64,000 nucleotides of DNA from Fulvia fulva (taxonomy: Eukaryota > Ascomycota > Dothideomycetes > Mycosphaerellales > Mycosphaerellaceae), in NCBI RefSeq assembly GCF_020509005.1, contig NC_063023.1:1798001-1862000 (forward strand), read 5' to 3'. The notes beneath the pieces were generated by a model, which was given only the letters and a program-made list of their open reading frames with translations, was not told where the DNA came from and searched no databases. This document shows positions 43,848-56,763 of the stretch, one piece after another. The translations under genes and the position numbers were made by a program. Position 1 is the stretch's first letter; the number at the start of each line of letters is the position of its first letter.

Positions 43848-46494
43848 AAAGGAGTTTATTAAAAAGAAGAACACCTAGAAGTCACCGGAAAAGAAGTTAT
43901 ACGAAGAGATAGTCCGGGATCTAGAGAAGGCCTAAAACGCCCTTAAGAAGTCTAGGAAACAGTAGAAGGATAGGAGAAGCCAATCCGACAATAAGATAAA
44001 GGTAAAGGCGATACGAGCCTATACCTTACGAGAAAGCGATACCGAGGAAATATACGATAACGAAGTCGCCTATTCTACTACCGAAGTAAAAGGCAAGTTT
44101 CCCGCCTCCGAATAGTTACTAGAGTCCTATACCTCCTTATATATAACTAATAATAAGTCTCTATTTAGATCGCTTAGGAAACTAGCGAGAAGGAAAGTAA
44201 TTAAAGTCGGTAGGGAGTACCTAGATATATTCTATAAAGGAATAGTAACTATAGGAGGCCTAACGGGGAAATAAATTACGCTAGAGAAAGTCTTATTTAT
44301 TCCTAATCTCGGAGTTAATCTAGTTTTATAGAGGCAGTTTAGTAAGCAATTCGATATCGAACCTCTAAACTTTATACTTAAGTATAAGAGCGGAAAGCCT
44401 ATTGTACAATTAGTACTACGAGGGGGTGTACCGGTAGTATCTTTGATATCCGACTCCCTAAACTAGATAGATTATAGGCCCCCGGAGATATTACCCGCGG
44501 GTAATATTCCTAATAAGAAAGCTCTAGCCGCGGTAACTACCGAGGATTAATAGGAGCTTTAGTATAGAAGATTCGTATACCTAGGTAAAGGATTACTCCG
44601 GAATGTCTATAGGGTAAGTAATAAGAAGGACCCGATTCCTATCCCGGACGAGTATAACTATAAGATATACTCTATCGCAAAGATATAGAAGTTTAAAGGC
44701 GCTATCGTAGAACGAAAGAACGAAAGACTTGCGCTATTATCTATCGATATCTACGGAGCCTCCGAAAATACGATATCTAGGCTAGGTTTTAAATACTAGC
44801 TAGAGATCGTAGATAACTTCTTAAGAAAGAAGTAGGTGATCCCGCTTAAGAACAAATCCGACGTACCGTAAGTACTACGATAATAGCGGCTAACTATAGA
44901 GAAAGTATCTAAATACTACGTAAGAGTAGTACGGAGTAATAATACACCTAAGCTACTAATAGTTCTAAAAGAATGGGAGAAAGAATTAGGGGTTTAATAC
45001 GATACGACGGATACTTCTAACTCTATATAAAACGGAGTAGTAGAAAGGTTAATCTAGGTATCGGAGAACGCGATCTACGTAATACTCGAGGAATTGGGGA
45101 TACCGGTAGAATTCTAGCCTAAAGCGCTAGAGGTATAGGCGGTTATACGTAACCTACTACCGAACGGACCTTTACTTAACGGTATCTAACTTTCGCCGGA
45201 AGAAGTATTTACTAGCAAAGTACCGACGGTAGATCACCTAAGAGTATAGGGTTATAGAGTAGTAGTTTACGTAGAACCGAAATTATATCTAATAGGGCTA
45301 CGATAGGATAAGTTAATAAACCGGGGTAAGGAAGCTAATTTCGTTAGATACGGTTAATCGACTAAGCAATAGTTGTTCTAGGAGCTAGATATACGAGCTA
45401 TTAGGTAGTATAGCTAAGTAGATTAGTTCGAAAACGAGAAGTAGGGAGATCTAGATTTAGGTATCTCCTTTATAAACTAACCTAGTAAGGTACCTAAACA
45501 AAGGCTAGTCGGTCGACTACCGGCGATCTCGCGACTACTACTAGTTTAGCGACTAGCGGATACCCCGGTAGTAATCTTACGATCCTCGGGTAGTATAATA
45601 CCTAGGCCTAACGAGAGTAACGTAAGCGAGATAGGGTATAAAATACCCTAACTTTCTAGTACTAAAGTAGCCGAGTCCTCTATAGAAGAACCGACCTAGC
45701 TAATCCCCGCTCCCTACGTAGAGACCGAACCCGCTACGGCTAAGGACAAAGGACTAACTATCTTAAGACCGCTCTATATCTAACTTCCCGGTAGACTAGA
45801 TAATATCGCGGACTATAAGAAGATTAAGGAAATCCCGGAGCTACCGGAACTAATCGTCCGGAGGAAAAGGACTAGGAATCCTAACGATAACTACGGCTAA
45901 GACTAGGACTATAAGGCTAAGCACTATAAAGCTATAATAGCTTTGTTCTACTAACTACTATAGGTAAATAATAGATTTACCGATACCGACGAACGTATAT
46001 TTATAGCTACGGTAGAGGAACTATTCGACGAAGTCTAAGAATACGCCTTTACTACATTCGGACCCGATATCGCCTACTAATAGGAAGTACCTATCCCGAA
46101 GATATATAAGGCTACGGTAGGGGATCCTAAATAGGGCTACTTAAAGAAGGACGCTATCAATACCGAGCTATTCTCGTTATTAAATAATAATACCTAGGAA
46201 ACGGCTATCGCTCTAAGGGGGGCGAATATAGTTACCTCTAAGTAGGTCTTTAACGTAAAGAGACTTATTAGCGGAGTAATCGAAAAGTTTAAGGTAAGAC
46301 TTGTCGTAAGAGGGTTTTTATAGACATTCGGCGTTAACTTTCAAGAGACATTCGTACCTATAGTACGCTATAACACCCTAAGGGTCTTTATAGTAGTAGT
46401 TTACGAGCGGGATCTCGAGATATACTAGGTCGACGTTAATAATATATTTACCTAAAGCTACCTAGCCGAAGACATCTATATAAAACCCCTATTA
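43848..46494 (+). pseudogene. Copia pol remnant: protease and integrase
   Basis: With stops read through, the frame gives the protease-linked block (LEKVLFIPNLGVNLVL), a gag-pre-integrase region, and the integrase core (LLSIDIYGASENTISRLGFKY, LEIVDNF, then NGVVERL and PVEF). TAG and TAA replace expected Trp and Gln. The 5' side is separated from gag by the Ty3/gypsy insertion and the 3' side from the reverse transcriptase by the LINE insertion. Confidence 0.82.
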
Positions 46495-49400
46495 TTAGGT
46501 TCGGAAGGTGATACCTATAGCGGACGAGGACTATTCATTCGACAGCCCTTATTAAGGCGAGCAATCTACTTAAGCAGTAGCGACCCGCCTACGCTAGCAG
46601 CGGCGCAATCGTAGTATAAAGAACTCTAAAACTAAGGTTCCGTTCCTCTAAAGGCAGACCCTAGAGTTACGGAGTTGCGGAGGACAACTACCTAATTAGG
46701 AAGCGCGACCCCGAATAGTAGCAAAGGATAGTAACTAACGAGAGCTATAGCCTTACGAACACTCTATACTAAGAGTCAAACCGGGGAACAGACTAAGGAA
46801 AAACCTAGGACACAAGCCAAGGCCGACTATATAGAAAGTAGAGGCTAACGACAAATAATATAGCGTAGACGACCCTATATACGGAGGTAGAAGACTTGCT
46901 AGGGGATGGCGAACACCTAGCCCGGACATATAAGAACACTATAGCATAGCTACTAGGAGCGCTAAAAGCGCTATCACACCAAATCCCGAAAACAATCTAA
47001 CAAGCAACACAGAAGGTAGCCTAGAGACCAACTATATAGGCAACAGTAGTAGTAGGTAAGAATCAACCCCCTCCGAAGGCAAGTAAGGCGGTACGCCTAT
47101 ACATTACTAATCCGGCGGAAAAACAAGAAATCGCAGCCCTAATAAGCAAGGAGATTGTCGACAGAATCGGCTAGAAGGAGGTAGTTAGAGCGAGGGTAGA
47201 GGCAACAGGCGTAGTAAGACTCTTAACCGTATAAGAGTCTAATAGACGAAAGCTAGAGACCTATAAGGAGTAGACTACTAAAGTCGCGAAGTCGGCACGA
47301 GTCTCCTACTAATAGTATACCGTTATCGCCTACGGGGTCCCTAGGACATTTAAGGTCGAAGACCTTCCCTACCTCTAAGTATAGAACTAGAATACCTCCC
47401 TAGGAGTACGACTAACGAAGGCGGTATAGCTATATAAGACAGTAGACCGAGAAAAGACATACTCATCGCTTATTATCTAGGTAGAGACAGCGGAATAAGC
47501 TAACTAGATACTAGATAATAGGCTATTCTAGAACTACAAGAGAATGGACACGGAGATCTATTAGAGTAGCTATAGGGTACTACAATGCTTCTAATGCCAA
47601 CAGTACGGTTATATAGCCCTAAAATGCGGGGAGAAGACCCTAAGGTGTCCTCACTACGTAGGCCTATACTAGGGAAGGGAATGCCTAAAAAGGAGAGTAG
47701 GTATGTATACTACGGTAGAAGGCACCTAGCGTATTCAAGCCAATGCCTAACTAGAATAGTAGTATAAGAACGAGCGAGACAAGCAAGGATTTCTACACTA
47801 GCTAGGTACCCCTAACGGTAGTAGGAGGGACCTACCGTATATAAGGGCTTCGAGCCGAGTAAAAGGAAGAGGGTAGAAGAGACGAACAAGGGAACCTAAC
47901 CGTAAACGTATCTACCTCCCAGTAGGCCTCGACACCTTAACCGGGCCGCTAACGAACTAAGCCAAATGCGAATCTTTAGGGCGCCCTAGCGGCCCTAGGG
48001 CTAGCCGGATAGCGAGATATAGGCTTAGGAGACATAGTAGGTTAGTACGGAAATAGACCTTACGGATAACGAATAATACTATACGACGACATTACTATCG
48101 TATAGTACAACGTAAACAAAAGTAGGGACAAGGTCTAGCGCCACTTTCTATAAGAGCTAGACCCGCTACGGCACTACGTTATTGCGGTATAGGAACTATA
48201 GGTCAACCCCTACGAAGAACTCCTAGCTACTTATAATGACCGGAGATACTATACCGTAATCGCGGGCTAACGAGGCGTTATCCCGAGGACATATATATAC
48301 GTAAGCAAGACTATAGACCTTGAGTCGTAGAAGGTTATACTACCGTAGTAGGGCAACCTAGGAGACATAACATCAATCTAGATCGACACGACATAAGGCC
48401 CTATCTAGATCTATAACGTTTATAACCCGCTACCGCGGGGTCGGACGAGTAGGGAACTAGGAACCCTCGCCTACCTAGAGCGGACCCTAAGTCAAGACAT
48501 AAAGCAAGTACTCCTCGGCGACTTCAACCTCTACTACCTACGGTAGGGACTCGAATTCACTCCCCCGTACGCGTTTCTAGGGGAAAAGCTACTAGATATA
48601 ACCGAACGCTACGGAATGGCCTTAGTAATACTAAAGGGAACAGAGACGTAGAAGGCCCGTATAAGTATAAGTACGATCGACCTATACTTTCTATTACGAG
48701 AACTTGAAGAGAGACTAGTCTAATGCCGACCGAACTACGCGCTAGAAGCCTCCTTAGACTATATCCCTATCTAAACGACGCTAGGGGTGAAGGCGATAGA
48801 GGAGCCTATAAGCGAACTACGCCGTAACTAGAAGAAGGCACGCTAGGACGATATAAGAGGCTTCCTAATAGCGAACCTACTATAGTATAGAGAACTCGAG
48901 ACGACAGCTTAGCTAGATCAAGTAGCGGAACAGATTACCTCGGTTATATAGCAAGTAGCGGAACAATATACGCCGTTACTCCGGCCCTTAACGTAGTAGA
49001 AGGCCTTCTAGACCTCTAAATGCTCTACGAAGGTAAGGGAGGCTAGAAGGGCAAGGCGACAGTAGACGAAGGAGCACACCTAAGAGACGTAGGAGCAATA
49101 CTATCGCGCGACATAAGAGAAGAAGGCATAGATAAGACGCGACAAGCTATAGGACTAGAGAGCGACAATCGGGCTCGTTATAGAAAACCCGGAACAAATA
49201 TAGAGACTTACTAAATAGGCACGACTACCTAAAGAGTAGCAAACCCCTCACTTCCCCCTAATCGTAGACCGCGAAGGGATTGCCTAGGCTACGCCCTAGG
49301 GCAAGGCAAAAGTATTAGCCGACTATTTCTTTTCGACGTGAGTAGAGGTAGACCTTACGGATATCGACCCGAGTATATACCCGGAAGCCCTAGACATAGA

Positions 49401-51618
49401 TTAGGCGGTTAGCTCTAATATAGTAATAGGAGTCATAAGTAAGCTAAAAGGACGGAAAGCCCTAGGCCTAGACAGGATACTAAATATACTGCTAAAAGAG
49501 TATAGAGAAGAGATCGCGCCGAGCCTAGTAAACCTGTTTACCGCGTACCTACGGCTAGGGTATCACCCGAAGCCGTCTAGAGAGTCTATAACAGTAGTGC
49601 TACGTAAGCTACAGAAGGAGGACTATACTTAGCCCAAGTCGTATAGACCAATCGCACTTCTAAACACGATAGGGAATGTCCTAGAAAAGATAGTAGCCTA
49701 GAGACTTACGTAGCTAGCCGAGGATAACTACGTACTCCTAGCAACATAGATAGGGGGAAGAAGCTAGCAATCGATACTAATAGCAATAGAGCTAATTACG
49801 GAGCAAATTCAGACCCTCTAGCACTACGGTAGGAACCGAGCGGCGTCCTTACTATCCCTCGACATCGTAGGAGCCTTCGACAACGTCTTATACTAAAGGC
49901 TAATATATATCCTATAGTAGAAAGGCATCCCCTAGTAGGTAACGACGTTCGTCTACTCCTTTCTCTAGGAACGGACGACATACCTAGTCCTAGGAAGGTA
50001 TACGTCCGACCCGGTAAAGGCAGAGACTGGAATACCTTAGGGATCTACTCTCTCCCCTATCCTGTTTCTGATATTTATGTCTGATCTAATCCCCCTACTT
50101 ACCTCTCCGTAAACCTTAGTATCGGGGTTCGTGGACGACACAAACATCCTAGCCTAGTCAGACTCGATAGAAGAGAACTGTCGCCTCCTCGAAGATAGGC
50201 ACAAGAAATGCGAGGAGTGGGCAAAGAAGTATAGTACCCGGTTCGCCCCTAAAAAGTACCAACTTATACACTTTAGTAAAGCGAGAACACACTATAATAT
50301 AAAGGCGGCGGTAAGAATCTAAGGCTACGAGACAAAGCTATTAGCGGAGCTACGAGTACTAGGGATCTAGCTCGACCCGAAGCTAAGCTAGAATATATAG
50401 GTTAAGAAAGCCTAGAGTCGAGCACAAGTTAACGAAGCCTCGATAAAGAGACTTACGGCATCTATATAGGGAGCAATATTCGACAAGGCAAGAGTAATGT
50501 ATAAGGCGATTGTCAGACTAGCTATACTATACGGGGCATAGATTTGGGGAACAGGAGGCGTAGGCAAGCCGATCCCAAAACGGATAGAGCAACCCCTAAA
50601 CAGGATATAGGTAGGTAACCTACGTAGGGTACTAGGCGTATACAAGACAACGTTAACAAGCACGGTAGAAATGGAGACAGGAACACTACCAATCGGCTAG
50701 TACATCCGGGGAATAAGAATTCAATACGCGGTAAGGACGATAGGTTACCTAGTACAAACTACGATCTAGGAGGCAAAGAATAAGATAGAAAGCTACTACC
50801 GGAGAGGGGCCGGACATAGGACAAGCCAAAAAGAGGATGACCTTACTACCTTTGCGGCTATATAGACAAGCACCGAATAGCTAGCACGAAAAGAGGAGGA
50901 GCGTAGGACTCGCTAGGCCGGCGGGAGCAAGGCTAAGACCTAAAGCCTAGCGGAACAGATAGCGAGCTACCTATAGGAGTAGGACTAGAAAAGGAAGCCC
51001 CCTAAGACAATAGGCCCGATAGCGCTCCGAGCCTTCTAGAGACACAATTACTAGCTATATAGGGACCTGACAAGGGCCGAGGCAAGCATAGCGATCCAAA
51101 TCAGGTCCGAACACATTAGGTTAAGGGCCTACCTGTTTAGAAGACGCGTACTAGACATCTATAGCCTAGCCTACTAGTATAGCTACCTATCGTAAAACCC
51201 AGAACATATACTACTACGATGCCCGTAGTAGGCGAGAGGTAGGGGAAATTGGAGGCACTAAGCGGGAAGGAGAGACTATAAGTCAATTATTAGGGACAAA
51301 GGTAACATTCGCCGAATCTCTCGGTAGATACTATAGTAGGGATACCTCTACTAGTTTAGCCTCGCTAGCGAGACGGAGGAGTGGATAGACAAGAGGCGGA
51401 AGCTAGGGGGTGGTAGATAGGGTAGTCATTAGGGCAGGCCTATAATACTAGCGTACCCCTAACAAGGGAAAATTAAGACAACAACTAGGAGGAAAAGACA
51501 GGCGGGAAGGAGGAGGGGTTTTTACTAACACGGTTTCCCCTCTATATATACGAAAACAAGATAGCATAGCTATATAGGCTAAAGGGCACTACAACAGCTT
51601 AATGAAATATCTATCTAT
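46495..51618 (+). mobile_element. Complete RIPped Tad1-like LINE (copy B)
   Basis: This 5.12-kb element is flanked by a 19-bp target duplication (46,476-46,494 and 51,619-51,637, one transition apart) within the copia reverse transcriptase. It carries ORF1 with a zinc-knuckle region (about 47,580-47,760), an endonuclease (about 48,090-48,790, with VLLGDFNLYYL and SLDYIPI) and a reverse transcriptase (about 49,430-50,480, with SLDIVGAFDN and FVDDTNILA), and ends in an ATCT-rich tail. It is a different subfamily from the un-RIPped LINEs: the proteins are clearly related but far from identical, and it is CpG-rich. All frames are riddled with TAG/TAA. Confidence 0.88.
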
Positions 51619-52850
51619 CTATATAAAACCCCTACTAGGAGTCGAAACCCTACTGAATACGGTCCTTAAGGTACTCCGGAGTCTCTACGGCCTAAAGTAG
51701 GTAGCTAGAGACTAGAATAAGCTCTATATTACTACGTTAGTCAAAATAGGATTCTACTAGTCCGAGGTAGACCTATATCTCCTAACTTATACTAAGAGAG
51801 ACATTATACTACTTATCTATATAGACGATATACCTATTATAGTACTAAGGTTAGCCGATATCTAATAGTCTAAGAAGTAGTTCGCGTAATACTTTAAGAT
51901 TAAGGATCTCGGGGAACCGGAGAAACTACTAGGACTAAAGATTACTCGCGATAGGCGTAATAGTACCCTAAAACTCGACTAGGGCTATTATATCCGTAAG
52001 GCCCTTACTAAAATAGATATAGTAAAAGAAAAGGCAAGCCTAATACTCTCGCTAATAGATAGTTACAATAATCTCCGTCCTATAGCCCCGAACGACGAGA
52101 GATATAGTAAGGATAACTACTAGAGTAATAATAGGACCTAGATATAGCTAATAACTATAACGAGACCGGACCTAGCCTTCCTACTCGGGAGAACTAGTAT
52201 ATATGTTACGGATCTAATAAAGCGGTATATAAAAGTACTAAAGAAGGTCTCGAGATACCTAAGGTCGTTCTCCGACCTAGGGTTAATATTTAGACGTAGT
52301 AGCGGGGCCCTAACTAGATACTTAGACTCCGACTACGCGATAGATCGAGTAGACAGGGTCTCAATTCTAGGACATGTCTAGCTAGTGTACGGTACGCCTA
52401 TATCCTAGATAAGTAAGAAGCAAAAGTCTGTAGTAACCTCTACTATAGAGGTAGACTTTATAGCAATAAACGCCGCCGCGAAACAATCCTAGTTCCTAGC
52501 GGCTATCCTCCGAGAGATAAACTACCCGGGGCTAGTAGGAGACTACTCTTTCTAACTAATAGTCCTAGCCAATAAGAGTACTGTCGACGAACTAAGACTA
52601 GTACGCCTTATAGGGGATAACTAGGCGGCTCTAACCTTAGTTAAGGACGCCTATATCTACGAAAGATCTAAGTATATTAATGTTACCTATAACTATATTA
52701 GGCACCTCTAGTAGTAGAGAAAGATTAAATTAGAGTACTACTATACTAAGGAGATAGTAGTAGATAGTTTAACTAAACCGCTAGCCGGTCCCTAGTTCTA
52801 GACCTTCGTACAATAGCTATAGCTAGTATAGTAGGAATAATCGTTCCTTA
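51619..52850 (+). pseudogene. Copia pol remnant: reverse transcriptase and RNase H
   Basis: The frame shows VLRSLYGLK, the catalytic IYIDDIPII, the FKIKDLGEPEKLLGLKI block and TRPDLAFLLGR. The RNase H part shows YLDSDYA, ISKKQKSVVTSTIEVDF and INAAAKQS, and near the end NVTYNYIRHL. Stop codons interrupt most conserved Trp and Gln sites. It continues directly from the integrase part before the LINE insertion. Confidence 0.88.
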
Positions 52851-52870
52851 CCTTACGACCTAAGTAGGAG

Positions 52871-53181
52871 TATTACGAATATAGGTTAGTAGGTATGTCG
52901 TACGGTACTAAGACTAACTTAGTATATACTAAGCTAGTCGAGATAATAGTGCGGTAATACTACTATAATACCGTACGAATAGTAGGAGCGACTTAGAGGA
53001 CCTAAAGTCGCTTAGCTAGTTAGTACGAGACTGTCGGAGGAACTACCGTCGTAGGATGTATATAGGTAAAACCGATAAGGCGTAGTAAAACAGAACTAGG
53101 ACTAGAGTAATATCCCTCTATATAGGTATAAGATACCGATAGTAGAGACACCTTTAGTACTAAATACTGTTCTACTATATA
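52871..53181 (+). repeat. Copia 3' LTR, truncated
   Basis: It matches the 5' LTR from its first base but breaks off 81 bp short of the end at TGTTCTACTATATA (53,168-53,181), where LINE copy 2 begins. A purine-rich tract just before 52,871 fits a polypurine tract. Confidence 0.88.
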
Positions 53182-53376
53182 GATAGATAGATGATTCATT
53201 TACCCGTTGTGGTGCCCTCCGGCCCATGCGGGTTTATGTCTATATATGTTACTACATAAGGTAGGAAACCTATTCCTAGGTAAAAACCTCCTCTCCTTCT
53301 CTAATAGCTTCCTTGCCATGAGTTCTCAGTTTTCCTTCCATTAGGGTGCACTAGTGTCATGGTGGTTAGCCTCTGA

Positions 53377-56300
53377 CTACCTTGTCTGCAACCCTGGAGT
53401 TGTCCCCCTCTTCCTGCTCTCCTCCTCCTTCTTTCTCTCCTCAATCCATCTCTCTGTTTCCCTAGTAAGAGAGAACTGCTCCAAAAATCCTTGGTGGATG
53501 ATCCACCTTGTAATTCTCTGGAGGTCTCCCTTATTGCTGATCATGGCTTGAAAGTTTCTGTTCCTTGCCCTTGCCCTCCATTCACCTCTCCCTATACTCC
53601 ATTCTTTGCAAACCAGAAGTCTATGTTCGACATTCTGGGACAGGTAGCCGCATGGGCAACTCTTGTCTTCGATACCTGGGACTTTTCTCTGATGCAGGTA
53701 TGCCCTGACTCCGATGTGTTCAGAGCGGATTTGTATTGCTATGCTTGCTTTTGACCTGGTCAGGTCTGAGTACAGTAGGTAGTTGTGGCTACCAAACTGT
53801 TGGAGTGCCTTTGGGGTTCCTGGCCTCTGTGGGGTTCTTGTCCATTCAGTCTTCCAGAGGAGTCCTGCCATCCTTTCAGCTAGAGACTGTTGCTTCTTCC
53901 CTTGGCTGGCTGCTGATCCTCTCCCTTGAGCCCTTCTGTCCTGTTCCTGCTGGGCTAGGTGCAGCTGTTCTGTTAGCTCTTTGAACTTCTGCAGGTCCTG
54001 CTGCTTCTGTGGGGCTGGATTGGGTCTTGCTTGTCTGTGCCTTCTTGTGCACTGGCTCCTGATTTTGTTGACTGCCTTCTGGATTACTAGCTGGGCTGGG
54101 TATGCAGACGTCTTTCCTGCATACTGGTATCTCAACCCTTGAAGGTAGAGCTTGGCTGGTGGGGAGCCAGACTCCATTTCGACCACCCTTGTTGGAGTTG
54201 ACTTGTATGCTCCAAGCACCTTTTTCAGACAGGAGGCTTGGGCTCTGCTGATGGGATCTACAATTCTCTTTGGGATCTTGTCTTGGGCTGACCAGATCTG
54301 GGCTCCATATAGCATAGCTGGCTTCACAATGGCCTTGTACATAACCTTTGCTTTCGCAAATGTGGCTCCCTATGTGGAGGCTGTAAGCCTGTCAATTGAT
54401 TGCCTATTGTTGTCTGCTCTTGCCTGTGCTTTCTTGACCTGTGGTCCCCAGCTAAGCTTTAGATCCATCCATATTCCTAGCACCCTTAATTCACTTAAGG
54501 GTTCTGTTGTGTGTCCCTGAATAGTGATTGGGGCTTGCATATTGTGTCTGTTTCTGGCTCTACTGAAGTGGATGAGTTGATACTTCTCTGGGGCAAATCT
54601 GGCTCCATGTTTCCTGGCCCATTCCTCACATTCCTTGTGTTTCTTCTGCAAGATTCTGCAGTTCTCTTCTGTGCTGTCTGACCAAGCTAGGATGTTTGTG
54701 TCATCCACAAGCCCTGAGGCTGATGTGTTTCTAGAGTTCAGCTTTGCTGGCAGGTCTGCCATAAAGAGGAGAAACAGGATTGGAGACATTGTTGATCCCC
54801 GTGGGATTCCTGTCTCTGTAGGCATGCTGTCAGATTTGTATCTGCCTAGTCTTAGTCTTGTGGTTCTGCCTTTGAGGAACGACTGGATGAACTGGACTGT
54901 CCAGTTAGGGATAGCCTTCTGTTTCAGGATGTGGATCAGCCTCTAGTGTGAGACATTGTCAAAGGCTCCTGATATGTCCAGTGAGAGGAGTGTGGCTGCT
55001 TTGTTGTTCCTAAAGTGCCACAGGGTCTTAATCTGCTCTGTGATAAGTTCCACAGCTGTTAGTGTTGATCTTTGTTTCCTGCCTCCTATCTGTTCTTCAG
55101 GAAGGATTCCATGTTCTTCAGCTAGGTTTGTCAGCCTTTCTGCTATGATCTTTTCCAGGAGTTTGCCTAGTGTGTTGAGCAAGGCAATAGGTCTGTATGC
55201 CTTTAGCTTTGTGTAGTCCTCTTTCTGTGGTTTTCTCAAGACCACAGTTAGTGACTCCTTGAAGTGTTTAGGGCAGTGTCCTTGGGCCATGCACTGTGAA
55301 AAGATGTTTGACAGCGTAGGGGAGATCTGGTCCTTGCATGTCTTGATGAACAAGTTTGGAATCCCATCTGGTCCTGGGGCCTTGTTTCCTGAGAGTGTCT
55401 TAATGATGCTCTTGATCTCTCCCTCTCCCACTGTGCAGGATTGCTCTAGTGGTGTTGGATACACACTGCCTTCCAGATCCTGCAGGTCAGCTTCTACCTG
55501 TGTGCCAAAGAAATGTTTCCCCAATGCCTGTGCCTTTCCTGGGAGAGTGTGTTGGATTACTCCTTCCTGGTCTTCAATGTTTGGAAACTGGGGCAGCATG
55601 TTTCTGTCCTGTGTGGGTTGTCTTGCCCACTTTGCTAGTTTCCACATCTTCTCAGGATTCTGGGTAATGGATCCAACTGTTGACCTCCACTCCAGCATCT
55701 TGTCCCTCTTGATCTGGGCCTTCTTGTCTCTGGTTGCCTAGTTGTATCTGTCCCATGCTTCCTGGGAGTGACTCTGGGTAAGGGCTCTCCTGGCCTGCCT
55801 GGCTGCCTTGACCTTCTCTGAGCATTCCTTTGTCCAGAATGGCTTCTGGTACAGTGACTGTTTCTTTTCTCTGGTGTGGGCTGCCGTAGTTTCCTGCATT
55901 GTTCTAACCAGTTCTGCCACTGCTTGGTCTATGTCTAAGGCTGTTTCCAGTCTCCTGGTCTCTAGTCCAGCTAGCTTCTGTTCCAGGTCTTGTCTGATCT
56001 GTTCCCAGTTGGCTGCCTTCCAGGCCAGCTGAGGTTCTAGGTCTCCTTCCTGCTGTGTCTGTGTTTCAAACTCCACCTGAATTGGGAGGTGATCTGATGA
56101 GGACTCCAAGTCCTGGTTAACCCAGCATCTGGTGACCTTCTGCTGCAGGTCATGTGATGCAAAGCACAGGTCAATGGTGCTTGAGCTTGCTCTCTGTGAC
56201 CAGGTAGTTAGGCCCTTTGGGGTAACTAGGTGCATGTTGTTGCTTTGGGTAGTGGAGAGGAGTCTGTTAGCTAGGAAGTGATGGGCAGGTGCAAAGTCTG

Positions 56301-56763
56301 ATCCCCATGTAGGATGGTGCAAGTTGAAGTCTCCCAGCACGATGTGTTGGGAGTCACTCTGCAGGATGTCTGGCAGCTGTTGTAGTGTGCCCAGCTGGGT
56401 GCTGCTTCTGGAGCTGGGGGGTGGGTTGTATACACTGTGGATGTGGATGCTGCCTTGGTTGGTGTTGAGTCTGACTGAGGTGATGTCTCCCCCTTCCTGT
56501 TGGATTTGTTCCCAGCTGTCTGTTGCCATCTCTTTGCTGATGTACATGCATGTTCTAGGGGTGCCTTGTTTGGCTAGGAGTGTGTGATACCTTGGGTCGT
56601 TAGCAGTAGATGGTCTGTTAGATTTGCTGTTGATCCAAGGTTCCTGGACTGCAATAACTAGGTGTTTCTTTGGGTCCAGTGCTTGGAGAAAGCTTCTCTG
56701 GACCTTGTGCTGGCTTTTGTGGACGTTGTACTGGATAGTGGTAAGATTAGGTGTCTCAATCAT
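53377..56763 (-). pseudogene. LINE copy 2 ORF2: endonuclease and reverse transcriptase
   Basis: 1,128 codons with three in-frame TAG codons (55,738, 54,943 and 54,370), all shared with copy 1. The domain order is as in copy 1. The last 321 codons, from the Met after the third stop (54,342) to the end, are open and include the C-terminal zinc motif. This copy is the less damaged of the two. Confidence 0.92.

Larger units (their letters stand above)
35313..53181 (+). mobile_element. RIPped Ty1/copia retrotransposon, interrupted by two other elements
   Basis: In order this holds a 5' LTR (35,313-35,718), a gag remnant (about 35,880-36,641), an inserted Ty3/gypsy (36,642-43,847), protease and integrase remnants (43,848-46,494), an inserted LINE (46,495-51,618), reverse transcriptase and RNase H (51,619-52,850), and a truncated 3' LTR (52,871-53,181). 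Gag-pol flows in the same direction before and after each insertion, so the pieces belong to one element of about 5.5 kb. Nearly all ATG have become ATA and many Trp/Gln codons are stops. Confidence 0.87.
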
